Shown here: piece by piece, positions 54,665-63,167 of the stretch | Layout of the letters: each line of letters begins with the position of its first letter | Numbering within the stretch: position 1 is the stretch's first letter | Assembly (NCBI GenBank): GCA_900544175.1 | Contig: UQUN01000006.1 | Coordinates: 1 to 64,000, forward strand | Length of the DNA stretch: 64,000 nt | Direction: 5' to 3' | DNA from: an uncultured Alistipes sp. | GTDB taxonomy: Bacteria; Bacteroidota; Bacteroidia; Bacteroidales; UBA932 | Program-made: the position numbers and the translations under genes | The notes under the pieces: generated by a model | Databases searched by the model: none | What the model was told of the DNA's origin: nothing | Seen by the model: only the letters and a program-made list of their open reading frames with translations

Positions 54665-55069
54665 TCAGATGTTGCTTGGATTTTCACTTTCTTTTACAGC
54701 CGAGATCATGAACCACATCTCTATCTTAGGGAAACGGTCCTGGAAATGCTTCATGAAATCGCCGATAGTGTCCTCGTTGTGTATCGTCATCATATTGGAG
54801 ATCTCGGACTGGGCCACGCCGGCAGTCTCCACAGCGGCCTCCATTGACGAGGTGACATAGTAGAATGTGCTGTCGGAGCCGTCCGGATAATTCACGTCCA
54901 CACTGACCAGAAGACTGCCGCTGCCTGCCGGGGAGGAGAGGTCGACAATCTCCGTCTCCGCTCCAAGGGGTTCAATGGTACTTCCGCCCAATGAGATCTG
55001 GGCAGAGGCGGCTGCGGCCGAGACCGCCATAATTGACATGATAACAGCGATAAAACGGATGATTCTCAT
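54665..55069 (-). CDS. Small secreted protein, duplicate copy 2
   Basis: A 134-residue paralogue of the protein at 53357-53743, with signal peptide MRIIRFIAVIMSIMAVSAAAASAQ and a mature part almost identical to copy 1 (SSIEPL becomes STIEPL, WFMV becomes WFMI) but a different C-terminus, KESENPSNI. ATG 55069 lies five bases after the propeller gene's stop; an in-frame TTG at 55078 would overlap it. Probably cotranscribed with the propeller lipoprotein. Function unknown. Confidence 0.78.
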   Translation of the reverse strand: MRIIRFIAVIMSIMAVSAAAASAQISLGGSTIEPLGAETEIVDLSSPAGSGSLLVSVDVNYPDGSDSTFYYVTSSMEAAVETAGVAQSEISNMMTIHNEDTIGDFMKHFQDRFPKIEMWFMISAVKESENPSNI

Positions 55070-55314
55070 AATCTTCAATATTTATAGTGGTGTAAAACAT
55101 AGTCTCCGTCGTATCCCCAGATGTCCTTTGTATCCGGGTCAATGTCGAACTTATACAGCTGCCCGTCCACGTGGATTATCTGTAATGGCTGCCCGTCGCT
55201 GTCGAGGACCACTATGCGGCTGACCTCCACCTCCTGCGCGCCGCTGCCTTCCCCGTCATTGTCTTCCTCACTGCTGTCATCCGCATACCTCTTTTCCCAT
55301 GAGAAAAGCGCATA
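54694..55314. repeat. Segmental duplication, right copy
   Basis: Right copy of the block at 53371-53913. It retains the undeleted 3' part of the propeller gene, so this is probably the parental arrangement. Confidence 0.85.
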
Positions 55315-56232
55315 CAGCCTGCCGCCGTGACTCCTGAGAGCCGAATACATGAACCTCGCATCCTCGTCCCATGCTACCGGCTCACCGTAGAAGGTCAAGT
55401 CCCCTATCCGGGTCGAATTGTCCACGATTCTGAATCCGGGCATAAAGTCCTCCGGCCCCCAGACATTGGAGACGATACTGCCGTCCATTCCGTAGATGGT
55501 GACAAGCGGAAGATAGTCGTGAGCTACGGCCAGACGGTCTGCCTCAGTGAGATATGCCAGTGATCCGTTGAACACGGAGGAATATGCCGTACCCGGCAGG
55601 TTGTACGCACCCTCCAGCGGAGGCCATTCCCCTGCATTGCGCCGGTTGTTATAGGTACTGTCGTAGACACTGAAGCGGCTCGCTTCCTCCGTGAGTCCGA
55701 GCGGGCAGGTATATATCGAGTCCCCCGCGAAAACGAAGTCCATCTCATGCCTGGGTGCTGACTGATCTTTGCAGGTCAGGCTCCGTACAGGCAGTCCCCG
55801 GCCTGACAGCACATCCTTCAGACGATAGATATTGATCCGATTCAGCTGCATGTCATGGGCCCAGAAATATTCCCCGTCTTCGGAGACTCCTATATAAAAG
55901 GTATTGACCGCCTCCCCGGGCCCGCGGCCTATGTGCTGCACCTTCGCCACCGTCTCGCCTGAGCGGAGAACTGTCAGGTGGATGAAGTGGTCGCTGTATT
56001 GTCTGGCAATCAGTAGCATAGAGTCTGCCAACCTGATGTCTGTCGCACCGTAAGCCAGCGTCTCGTCCAGGCCGTGCGGAACCTCCACGGCCTGCACTGT
56101 TGGTACGTCACAGTCAGTCATATCGATGTAGTCCCCCGACAGCGGACCCTTCTGCGCACAGCCCACTGCCAGGAGCAGCGACAGCACACATAGAGCCACG
56201 ACCATGATTCTTTGAGAGTCCGACATTTTCAT
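55075..56232 (-). CDS. BF3164-like six-bladed beta-propeller lipoprotein
   Basis: A 385-residue lipoprotein (LLLAVGC, Cys25). The repeated beta segments (LRSGETVAKVQHIGRGPGEA, VSEDGEYFWAHDMQLNRINI, VTIYGMDGSIVSNVWGPEDF, LQIIHVDGQLYKFDIDPDTK) are the propeller blades of the BF3164/6-bladed TolB-like family common in Bacteroidales. An acidic insert (DDSSEEDNDGEGSG) lies between the last blades. Function unknown. First gene of the block that also includes the small secreted proteins; its 3' end is duplicated at 53749-53913. Confidence 0.85.
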   Translation of the reverse strand: MKMSDSQRIMVVALCVLSLLLAVGCAQKGPLSGDYIDMTDCDVPTVQAVEVPHGLDETLAYGATDIRLADSMLLIARQYSDHFIHLTVLRSGETVAKVQHIGRGPGEAVNTFYIGVSEDGEYFWAHDMQLNRINIYRLKDVLSGRGLPVRSLTCKDQSAPRHEMDFVFAGDSIYTCPLGLTEEASRFSVYDSTYNNRRNAGEWPPLEGAYNLPGTAYSSVFNGSLAYLTEADRLAVAHDYLPLVTIYGMDGSIVSNVWGPEDFMPGFRIVDNSTRIGDLTFYGEPVAWDEDARFMYSALRSHGGRLYALFSWEKRYADDSSEEDNDGEGSGAQEVEVSRIVVLDSDGQPLQIIHVDGQLYKFDIDPDTKDIWGYDGDYVLHHYKY

Positions 56233-56418
56233 TATAACTTATGCGTCGTAAGTTAATAAACGTACCAAAGTTATGTAAATTTTCCTTATAACAGACATAT
56301 ATCGCTGGAAATTTGCCGGAAACAGGAAGTATGCTACGCTGTTCATGGAGGCGAATCGTCAGACCGGAGAGAAGGAACCGATATCCGATTCACTTTGCAG
56401 TTCTCCCGCAAACGTCGT

Positions 56419-56459
56419 CCGCAGGTGAACCGGGAACGGCGAATATGGTTCACCTGCGG
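56419..56459. repeat. Perfect 13-bp palindrome, related to the 33814 repeat
   Basis: CCGCAGGTGAACC (56419-56431) and GGTTCACCTGCGG (56447-56459) enclose 15 bases. The order CCGGGAA..CGA..TGGTTCAC is shared with the repeats at 33814 and 34163, whose stem sequence differs, so this is a diverged member of the same family. Confidence 0.7.
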
Positions 56460-56544
56460 GAAGAGTGAGAGGTACGGGAAAGGTGAGAGGGACAGCAGGG
56501 GCTGGCGGCACGGGATCGTCTTGCAGAGTTGGTGGAGATGCAGG

Positions 56545-56805
56545 GCGTTTTTCGAGTGATTTTGAGGTGAAAATTGCAAACCTATTTGTAATGTGTTGAC
56601 TTATAGTGTATTGAAAAAAGGTGTGCATTTCTCGAGTGACTTTGAGATGCTGAAAAATGCACTGCTATCTATAATGGACTGGTTTACAGTGATTTGAAAA
56701 ATGAGGTGCATTTTTCACGTGGCTGTAAGAGGTCGAGAATTGCAGCTGTGTTTATAATGGCCTGATGATCAATGGTTTGAAAATAGACTTGCAATTCTCG
56801 CTAAA
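56545..56805. repeat. Tandem array of about 80-83 bp units with paired arms
   Basis: Units begin at 56545, 56625, 56708 and (partial) 56791 with GCATTT-like starts. Arms inside neighbouring units pair: GAAAAATGCA with TGCATTTTTC, and CGAGAATTGCA with TGCAATTCTCG, each perfect though different in sequence, while interior parts keep TATAATGG and TTTGAAAA. A weaker related unit follows near 56960-57015. No open frame runs through it. Confidence 0.75.
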
Positions 56806-56894
56806 ACGGACAAAAGACATACTGTGCGATGGCAGACGCAGACAATCAGTCCAACCGAGAGTCCAGAATACGACTGTGGGACATCGGCCTTGTT

Positions 56895-56913
56895 GTTATG
56901 GTTATGGTTATGG
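56895..56913. repeat. Short hexamer tandem repeat (GTTATG)
   Basis: GTTATG occurs three times in a row. It lies in the gene-free region between the tandem array and the long hairpin; no role is evident. Confidence 0.6.
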
Positions 56914-56999
56914 TACAGACACTATGATAGTTTGAGATATCTGACAAAATCTGAAGTACATGTGCGCTTCGGTGAAATGCACATCTGAATATCAATGAG

Positions 57000-57062
57000 T
57001 TACAAAGCATACTGCACATTTGGGCCTTTTTAAACTGGGCAAATGTGCAGCATGTTTTGTAA
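57000..57062. repeat. Long hairpin with 23-bp arms
   Basis: The 23 bases at 57000-57022 and 57040-57062 are reverse complements except for two positions that would be G-U in RNA. The 17-base loop contains CCTTTTTAAACT. A shorter hairpin ATGTGC/GCACAT precedes it (56959-56983). Confidence 0.75.
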
Positions 57063-57121
57063 AACTCTGAGAATCAGGTGATATCTTAGTAATACTGCAC
57101 ACGACAATATAAAATCAGGCC

Positions 57122-57507
57122 TCAGTGTATCTGTTTCCGGCGGCGGGTAACGGCGAGGTAGAGCAGAAGCACCGCGAATGTCAGCAGCTCGGACACGGAG
57201 AGGGCGAGCCAGATGCCGTGGGTGCCGGCGATACGGGGCATGAGGAGGAAGGACGGCACGAGGAATACCACTCCGCGCAGCAGGGCGAAGAACACCGCCG
57301 GTCTGACGCGCTCCAGGCTCTGGAAATAGTCTACGAGCGTCAGGTTCAGCAGGAAAAACACGAAACCGGCCGCAAAATAGGGAAGCCCTCCACGGCCATG
57401 TCCGCCGCCGGAGTGTCGAGACTGATGGCGAAAAGCGTAGGAAAGAAATACTTGCTGAAAAGGGAGAATACACTCGCCTTGCTCAAGTCGATAGCGTCTC
57501 TGTTCAT
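57122..57507 (-). pseudogene. Collapsed MATE-family transporter
   Basis: ATG 57507 encodes NRDAIDLSKASVFSLFSKYF (a MATE N-terminus). The frame then shifts, and the other frame gives LPYFAAGFVFFLLNLTLVDY and FQSLERVRPAVFFALLRGVV, then ends RRRKQIH at TGA 57122-57124, a MATE C-terminus. About 300 middle residues are missing, so an internal deletion joined the ends. No function expected. Confidence 0.8.
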
Positions 57508-57674
57508 ATTCTGTTCTTTAATGGTTGCACTTTATATTCCACAAACGCAGGATGCCGGACAAGGTGATTGGTTTTACCCAGTCATCTTATCCGGCATCCT
57601 GCCATGCCCTCCGATGAGGATTACAAAACTGCGTGCAAAGGTTGGCCAAAAATCCGGAATTGCAAATTTTTCCG

Positions 57675-57682
57675 TAAATTTG
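57675..57682 (+). promoter_or_regulatory. -7 promoter element next to the TPR/AraC start codon
   Basis: TAAATTTG is a perfect TAnnTTTG and ends five bases before ATG 57688, the same geometry as ybaK. No TTTG is found 19-20 bases upstream. Confidence 0.5.
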
Positions 57683-57687
57683 CGGAC

Positions 57688-59403
57688 ATGAAATCCCGCA
57701 TTGGTCTAATTCTCACTATGATACTGTGCTCGGTCTGTTCATGTTCACACCACATGCAGTCAGAGCGGTCTCCGTATACAGAATCCCTTCAGCAACTCAT
57801 AGATAAATGCAACTACTTTCGCGACATAGGGCATCAGGATTCGGTGGCGGCCCTCACGCTTCCCTATCTTAAGAGGTCGCTCATAACCCAGGATTCAGCA
57901 GGTGTACAGGTCTCAGGCACCTTTCTTATCCAGGCCCTGGTCCTGCTGGACAGACCCCATGACTCCACAATATACTGGCTGAACCGGATTGACCCCTACA
58001 TGAAGAATCTCGGGAAACTGGAAGGCCTGGCCAACATATACTGGACGGCCAAAGGACACATTGCCCTGAAATACAGTTTAGACTATTCCTCCGCGCTGAG
58101 TGCGTACCTCAACTCCCTGGAGATTGCCCAGCGCAGGGGCAAGCCTACGAGCCAGATTGCGGCCCTGTTCAACATAGTCAACATTTTCTATACACGTCAT
58201 GACCCCAACGGACTGACCTACGCCGAGAAAGCCCTTGAAACCGCGTCTTCGGACGAAGTGGATAACTTTCACAAGATCGCGGCATACGTCTCCATGTCTC
58301 AGATGCTGTATCTGATGGAGGAGTACACCGAGGCGCAGAAATACCTGGCTCAGGCGACTGTCCTCCGCAGTATAACCAACAGTTCCTACTGGGATCCGAT
58401 ACTCGCCATGCTGACAGGTGACCTTATGAGCGCCACAGGCAGGTACGATGATGCGGAGCGACAGTACAAGGCCGCTCTCGCCAACCGGGACAAGGCAGAA
58501 CCAGCACTGACCGCACAGACATATCTCCACTACGGAGAACTGTGCGAGAAAATGTCCGATGTGAACAAAGCCATATTGCTCTATGCGGAGGGCATCCGGA
58601 TCTCAGACGAGACACACAATCTGGAATACCGCAAGGAACTTTTAGCCAGGACGGCCGAGCTGCTGTACGGAACCGGCCGGCAGCAGCTCGCCAGCAGATA
58701 TTACAACCAGCTGCTGCAGTTTATCGACAGCATCTATCTGGAAAACAAGGAGCATGCCCTCAACAGGGCTCTGCTGTCATATACAGAGACCATGTCCGAT
58801 CTGGAAATCGCCAGACAGAGTGCCCTCATTTACAAAATGCGGGCGAACACCCTGCTGCTTCTGTTTGTCATCACCATTCTGCTGCTCCTGTCTGTGCTGA
58901 TGATTATCATGTACGTCAAGCAAAGACGGTACAATACACAGACAGTCCGGCATTATCAGGAATACAACAAGAAACTGGCCGCCCACACCCGCCAGGACGA
59001 GTCCGCGTCAGGAGACGGCTCCGGCCAGCAGGACTTTTTCAAGGATCTTTTCATCAGGATAGAAGAACAGATGCGGCAAGGCGCCTACCGGGACAACAGT
59101 CTGTCCTTAGAGAAAATGGCCGCAGTCCTTGCCTCGAACCGCACCTATGTATCCAACGCCATAAACAAGATTGCCGGGCAGTCATTCAGTGAATATGTCA
59201 ACTCATACCGCATCAAGGAGGCCACGGACATACTGGCAGATCCGGACAGACAGGACCTGCACAACATAAAGGAGCTCTCCCACCGTCTCGGGTTCAGCAA
59301 CACACAGGCTTTCTACTATGTCTTCAAGAAAGAGACGGGCGTGACACCGGGAGTCTATAAGACAGAGATACTTAGACAGAATAAGGCTAAGAGGTCGGGG
59401 TAG
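57688..59403 (+). CDS. TPR-transmembrane-AraC hybrid regulator
   Basis: A 571-residue sensor-regulator. N-terminal lipoprotein-like signal (CSVCSC), then TPR helices (about 50-350; LGKLEGLANIYWTAKGHIAL, YTEAQKYLAQATVL, GRYDDAERQYKAALANRD), one membrane span (about 385-410, TLLLLFVITILLLLSVLMII), a basic stop-transfer and a C-terminal AraC domain with two helix-turn-helix units (MAAVLASNRTYVSNAINKIA, ELSHRLGFSNTQAFYYVFKK). This plan, periplasmic TPR to cytoplasmic AraC, recurs in Bacteroidales. It probably controls the lipoprotein genes downstream. ATG 57688 fits the signal peptide; an upstream frame exists but lacks one. Confidence 0.9.
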   Translation: MKSRIGLILTMILCSVCSCSHHMQSERSPYTESLQQLIDKCNYFRDIGHQDSVAALTLPYLKRSLITQDSAGVQVSGTFLIQALVLLDRPHDSTIYWLNRIDPYMKNLGKLEGLANIYWTAKGHIALKYSLDYSSALSAYLNSLEIAQRRGKPTSQIAALFNIVNIFYTRHDPNGLTYAEKALETASSDEVDNFHKIAAYVSMSQMLYLMEEYTEAQKYLAQATVLRSITNSSYWDPILAMLTGDLMSATGRYDDAERQYKAALANRDKAEPALTAQTYLHYGELCEKMSDVNKAILLYAEGIRISDETHNLEYRKELLARTAELLYGTGRQQLASRYYNQLLQFIDSIYLENKEHALNRALLSYTETMSDLEIARQSALIYKMRANTLLLLFVITILLLLSVLMIIMYVKQRRYNTQTVRHYQEYNKKLAAHTRQDESASGDGSGQQDFFKDLFIRIEEQMRQGAYRDNSLSLEKMAAVLASNRTYVSNAINKIAGQSFSEYVNSYRIKEATDILADPDRQDLHNIKELSHRLGFSNTQAFYYVFKKETGVTPGVYKTEILRQNKAKRSG

Positions 59404-59410
59404 TCGGGAA

Positions 59411-59451
59411 AGGTAAATTTATCATTTCTGACAAGTCAGAAGAGGTAAATT
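59411..59451 (+). promoter_or_regulatory. Candidate AraC-type operator
   Basis: AGGTAAATT occurs at 59411-59419 and again at 59443-59451, 32 bases apart (three helical turns). Between them is a perfect palindrome TTCTGAC-AA-GTCAGAA (59426-59441). The block ends 23 bases before the -33 box of the next gene. Confidence 0.45.
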
Positions 59452-59473
59452 GTACCTATTCAGAGTACATCAG

Positions 59474-59505
59474 TTTGCAGAAATATAATTCGGAAAATAC
59501 TTTTG
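59474..59505 (+). promoter_or_regulatory. Promoter of the BACON lipoprotein gene
   Basis: TTTG (59474-59477) and TACTTTTG (59498-59505) are 20 bases apart, both perfect, 31 bases before the ATG. Confidence 0.8.
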
Positions 59506-59536
59506 TTGTGCAAATCACTAACAAAATTTTCGAGTT

Positions 59537-61573
59537 ATGAAAGCCTTAAAAACTATTACACTGTCCGCAGCGGCATGCATCGCAGGTCTGATGCTTTTCA
59601 GCTGCCAGGATGATCCGCAGACAACCGAACCCGCAACCTTCAGTATCGATCAGGATACAGTCTATGCGAAAGCAGAAGGAGGTACATTGTCAGTCCAGTA
59701 CACCCTTACCAACGCACAGGACGGCCTTTCCGTGCAGCCTGACACCGAGGCCGACTGGATCAACGGACTGGATGCGTCCCAGACAGGTATCATCTCATTC
59801 GTAGTATCCGAGAATACAGAAACTACCAGCCGGGAGGCGGATGTAACCGTAACATACGGAGAGCTTCAGGACGGCTTCAAGGTCATACAGGAAGGTACTG
59901 TCCCGGATCAGCCGGAGGAGCCATCGGCCTTTGAGATAACCATCACGGATGTCAGCTCCAACAGCTTCACCATGGACATCATCCCGGAGGACAAGGAACT
60001 CACTTTCGACTACGGCGGTATCTCCGTAGCGGACCTGAACACCCTGCCCGACGACGAGACATTCGTAAACGAATACCTCATCCCGCAATTCCAGGCAACA
60101 GCCGATGCCAACGGAATGACATTGGAGCAGTTCCTTGCCCAATATCTGGTATATGGAGACCAGATCGGTCTGACAGTCCAGGGACTCGCTGCCGAAACCG
60201 ACTACTACGCGTATGCTGTAGGCATATCCACCACCGGTGAGATGACCACCGAGTTCGTGAAAGTGCAGGTAACATCCGAGCCTCTGAGCACATTCGACGC
60301 GACAATCGAAGTAGATGTGAACGGACCTGATGCAACAGTCACAGTAACACCTGCCGATGAAACTATAGGCTGGTATCCTGCTGTATTTATCGGCCAAGGG
60401 CACTCCAATGCTGACATGATAGCTTCGGCCCAGAATAGCATAGAGGTAGTCATCTCGAATTACTCATTTTTCGGGATGTCCAGAGAGCAGGCTGTTGTAG
60501 CCCTGACCAATCACGGACAGCTGTCGCTGCAGTTCGAGCTGGATGCCACCTCTGACTATACCGCTGCTGCATTCTCCATAGACGCCAACGGCTACATCAC
60601 TTCCAATCCGGCCATCAAGGAGTTTACTACGGGAGAGGCTGCAATGTCCGACAATCAGATTTCCCAGGAGATTGTATCCAACAACGGCAGAAAAGTCGAG
60701 TACAATATAATAACCACCAACGATGACCCCTATGTGTTCTTCACCTACCAGTACACCGGCACCTGGACAGAGATGACCGACCAGCAGATCATAGACTATA
60801 TCATGGCCAATGAGGATATTAGCTGGATGACCAGATACGGTTCGGTCAGCACATACGTCGAAGGCCTGAGACAACAGACTGAGTACATAACATTCGCATT
60901 CGGAGTAGACGGAGGCGTAGTCACCACGGAACTGTTCCGATTCCCGTTCACCACGGCCGAAGCGACCATGAACGATCTGAAGTTCTCGTACAGCTACGGT
61001 CCGTACTACAACGGGGATGAGGCCGCCGCCAAATATCCGGACCAGCTTGCAAACGCTGCAGGCAGAATCCTCTTCCCCGCACAGTATCAGATCGACGGAG
61101 AATGGTACGGTATATGGCACGACATCTACTTAGGTGATCTGACCGACAAATCAGAGTATCCTGACGAGGACGTATACCAGGCTCTGAGAGTAAACGGCAA
61201 TACATGGTTAAGCGCCACTATAATCTACATACTTGATCCGAATGAGGTATACACCATGTGCGGCTTCGTTGAAGCAGGTGACGGCAGTTTCGGCGAGATC
61301 TATCGTCAGGTTGTAGGTCCGTTTACACTCGACGGATGCTCGCCCATCGATGATTTCACGCTGGAGAGCAGCGCGGCGGCATTCTCCAGACAGAATGTCG
61401 AATGTCCCTTCAGACCTGTCGACTACATGAGCCCTGTAGAACTGAAATCAGTAAAACAGGCGGAGACCGTACAGATGGGACTGTCAACTGAGAAAGAAAC
61501 CGGCTCCGCTGCCCTGAAGGCTATCGAGGTGGAGGATGTTGTCATCTACAACAACCTGTCATCGAGACTCTAA
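59537..61573 (+). CDS. BACON-domain lipoprotein
   Basis: A 678-residue lipoprotein (LMLFSC, Cys23). Residues about 35-125 are BACON-like (AEGGTLSVQYTLTNAQDGLS, then READVTVTYGELQDGFKVIQ), followed by three repeated modules of about 120 residues, each with a Phe/Tyr-rich strand, a helix of type NADMIASAQNSIEVVISNY or QQIIDYIMANEDISW, and a TTEYxxFAFGV-like strand. The repeats suggest internal duplication. It is probably a surface protein; ligand unknown. It is preceded by the TPR/AraC gene and a full promoter. Confidence 0.8.
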   Translation: MKALKTITLSAAACIAGLMLFSCQDDPQTTEPATFSIDQDTVYAKAEGGTLSVQYTLTNAQDGLSVQPDTEADWINGLDASQTGIISFVVSENTETTSREADVTVTYGELQDGFKVIQEGTVPDQPEEPSAFEITITDVSSNSFTMDIIPEDKELTFDYGGISVADLNTLPDDETFVNEYLIPQFQATADANGMTLEQFLAQYLVYGDQIGLTVQGLAAETDYYAYAVGISTTGEMTTEFVKVQVTSEPLSTFDATIEVDVNGPDATVTVTPADETIGWYPAVFIGQGHSNADMIASAQNSIEVVISNYSFFGMSREQAVVALTNHGQLSLQFELDATSDYTAAAFSIDANGYITSNPAIKEFTTGEAAMSDNQISQEIVSNNGRKVEYNIITTNDDPYVFFTYQYTGTWTEMTDQQIIDYIMANEDISWMTRYGSVSTYVEGLRQQTEYITFAFGVDGGVVTTELFRFPFTTAEATMNDLKFSYSYGPYYNGDEAAAKYPDQLANAAGRILFPAQYQIDGEWYGIWHDIYLGDLTDKSEYPDEDVYQALRVNGNTWLSATIIYILDPNEVYTMCGFVEAGDGSFGEIYRQVVGPFTLDGCSPIDDFTLESSAAAFSRQNVECPFRPVDYMSPVELKSVKQAETVQMGLSTEKETGSAALKAIEVEDVVIYNNLSSRL

Positions 61574-61587
61574 TACATTCCATTGCG

Positions 61588-61640
61588 GGGCTGGCCGCCG
61601 TATGCCTGACGGCATCACAGGGGCCGGCCCTGTTTCACTT
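61588..61640 (+). terminator. Hairpin after the BACON lipoprotein gene
   Basis: GGGCTGGCC (61588-61596) pairs with GGCCGGCCC (61622-61630) with one G-U, enclosing an inner ATGCC/GGCAT hairpin; TGTTTCACTT follows, so termination may be partial and allow read-through into the next gene. Confidence 0.6.
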
Positions 61641-61672
61641 CCTATAAATTGACCTTACAAACAACCATCGCA

Positions 61673-63106
61673 ATGAGACCATTGATCCACACCATAGTAT
61701 TCTTGAGTCTAACGGCTGCTGTCCTGACCTCATGTGAGGGACAAGGCGGAGAAGATCCGGCTCCCTTCGAGTCATCGGTCGGAACGGCCATTCTCGGACA
61801 TGAGGCCGGAGCGGCGGACACCGTACAGTGTACATTCGCGGATGCCTGGCAGATAACCGGAGGTGACAGCGACTGCGATGTCTCCCCGGCTTCAGGCCAG
61901 GCCGGACCCGCCGAGCTCGTAGTCACAGCACCCTCCGCCAACCCCGGTCTGTCCGAGAGGGAGTCCTACCTGACCATCCTGGACGGGGAGAGCACCTACG
62001 GCCTTCACATTATCCAGAAAGGCACTCCAGGACTCAGACTCCAAACGTCTTCCTACAGTGTAACTTACCGCGACAACACCCTTGAGATTCCTCTGGACGC
62101 CAACTTGGAGTTCGAGCCGTCCGCAGATGCTGACTGGCTGCAGATAGGCTCTGTTACAGAGTCGGAGCCGGTACTGCTCGGTGACGGCAAGACCACTTCC
62201 GACTCCCTGCGCTGCACACTGTCCGTAGACATCAGCGCCAATACCGGTTCTGACAACCGCACCGCCGTGCTGACACTCAGCACTGCCGCTGGAGACTACG
62301 ACATAAACATCTCCCAGCTCGCCCCGCTCCAGGTAGACTGGGAAAAGAAATTCTACCGGAGAAGCACTATTCTGAAGTTCACCGCCACCTGGTGCTACAA
62401 CTGTCCTGTCATGGGCCATGCCCTCAACGATGCCCAGGCGCAGATGCCGGACCGGCTCATCCAGATGAACATGTACGGAGCCAATTCCGAAGGTGGTCTG
62501 ACATTCTGGCAATGCGCCAAATTCCAAGGCAGTGACATGTACGATGTAACGGGATTCCCGACAGGCATCATCAACAACTTCATCAAGGTAAACAACTCCA
62601 GGTCCGAGGATCTTACCGAGATATTCACATCCATGACTGATGACGCTGTAAAGAATCATCCTGCCGATATCGGCATAAGAGCTCAGATGGCAGTCTCTGA
62701 AGGCAAAGTCACAATCAACGCCGACATTGCCGCCAGAGAGCAGAATGACTACAAGATCTGCGTATTCCTTGTCGAGAGCGGCATCATCTACCCCCAGGAG
62801 GGCGATGCCAGGGACTACGAGCATAATTTTGTAGTACGCGATGTCCTTACAGATGATATCTTCGGAGACCCTCTTCAGTCCACGACAGAAAAAGAAATCA
62901 TAGAATACTCGATTGAGGCGGACCTGCCCAGGTCAGTACTCGTGCCGGAGAACACATCGGTGGTGATAGCCGTGCAAAAACCGCGCACGGAAGATACTGA
63001 AGGCAGTCCGGCATATCCCAACGTGTCGTATCTCGACCTGGACATCTATGACAACGCTGTCATAGTACCGGCAAACGGTTCAGTCGAACTCACATACGAA
63101 GAATAA
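61673..63106 (+). CDS. BACON / Omp28-like thioredoxin-fold lipoprotein
   Basis: A 477-residue lipoprotein (AAVLTSC, Cys19). Two BACON-type modules (about 25-115 and 120-215) are followed by an Omp28-related thioredoxin fold with TATWCYNCPVMG (Cys241 and Cys244) and DVTGFPTGIINN, the cis-Pro region. Omp28 proteins are outer-membrane immunogens of gingival Bacteroidales; redox activity is possible from the CxxC. ATG 61673 is preferred over an upstream TTG. Probably in the same regulon as the BACON gene. Confidence 0.85.
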   Translation: MRPLIHTIVFLSLTAAVLTSCEGQGGEDPAPFESSVGTAILGHEAGAADTVQCTFADAWQITGGDSDCDVSPASGQAGPAELVVTAPSANPGLSERESYLTILDGESTYGLHIIQKGTPGLRLQTSSYSVTYRDNTLEIPLDANLEFEPSADADWLQIGSVTESEPVLLGDGKTTSDSLRCTLSVDISANTGSDNRTAVLTLSTAAGDYDINISQLAPLQVDWEKKFYRRSTILKFTATWCYNCPVMGHALNDAQAQMPDRLIQMNMYGANSEGGLTFWQCAKFQGSDMYDVTGFPTGIINNFIKVNNSRSEDLTEIFTSMTDDAVKNHPADIGIRAQMAVSEGKVTINADIAAREQNDYKICVFLVESGIIYPQEGDARDYEHNFVVRDVLTDDIFGDPLQSTTEKEIIEYSIEADLPRSVLVPENTSVVIAVQKPRTEDTEGSPAYPNVSYLDLDIYDNAVIVPANGSVELTYEE

Positions 63107-63125
63107 CCCTTTTCATACCGAGGCA

Positions 63126-63158
63126 GGGGCAGTCCGGATATCCAGGCTGCCCCTTTTT
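63126..63158 (+). terminator. Intrinsic terminator after the Omp28-like gene
   Basis: GGGGCAG (63126-63132) and CTGCCCC (63147-63153) form the stem, followed by TTTTT. Confidence 0.85.
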
Positions 63159-63167
63159 AACCAGCCA

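Noticed and set aside
56545..56805. Tandem units considered as a CRISPR array
   Set aside because: The units are diverged along their whole length with no constant repeat and unique spacer pattern, and no cas gene is in the window.
56895..56913. GTTATG repeat considered as a CRISPR-like or phase-variable repeat
   Set aside because: Only three uninterrupted copies with no spacers, and no gene or clear promoter spacing depends on it.
57030..57473. Minus-strand frame of 147 codons with many Arg, Pro and Ser
   Set aside because: It is an off-frame reading of the MATE pseudogene; the transporter residues are in the other two frames.
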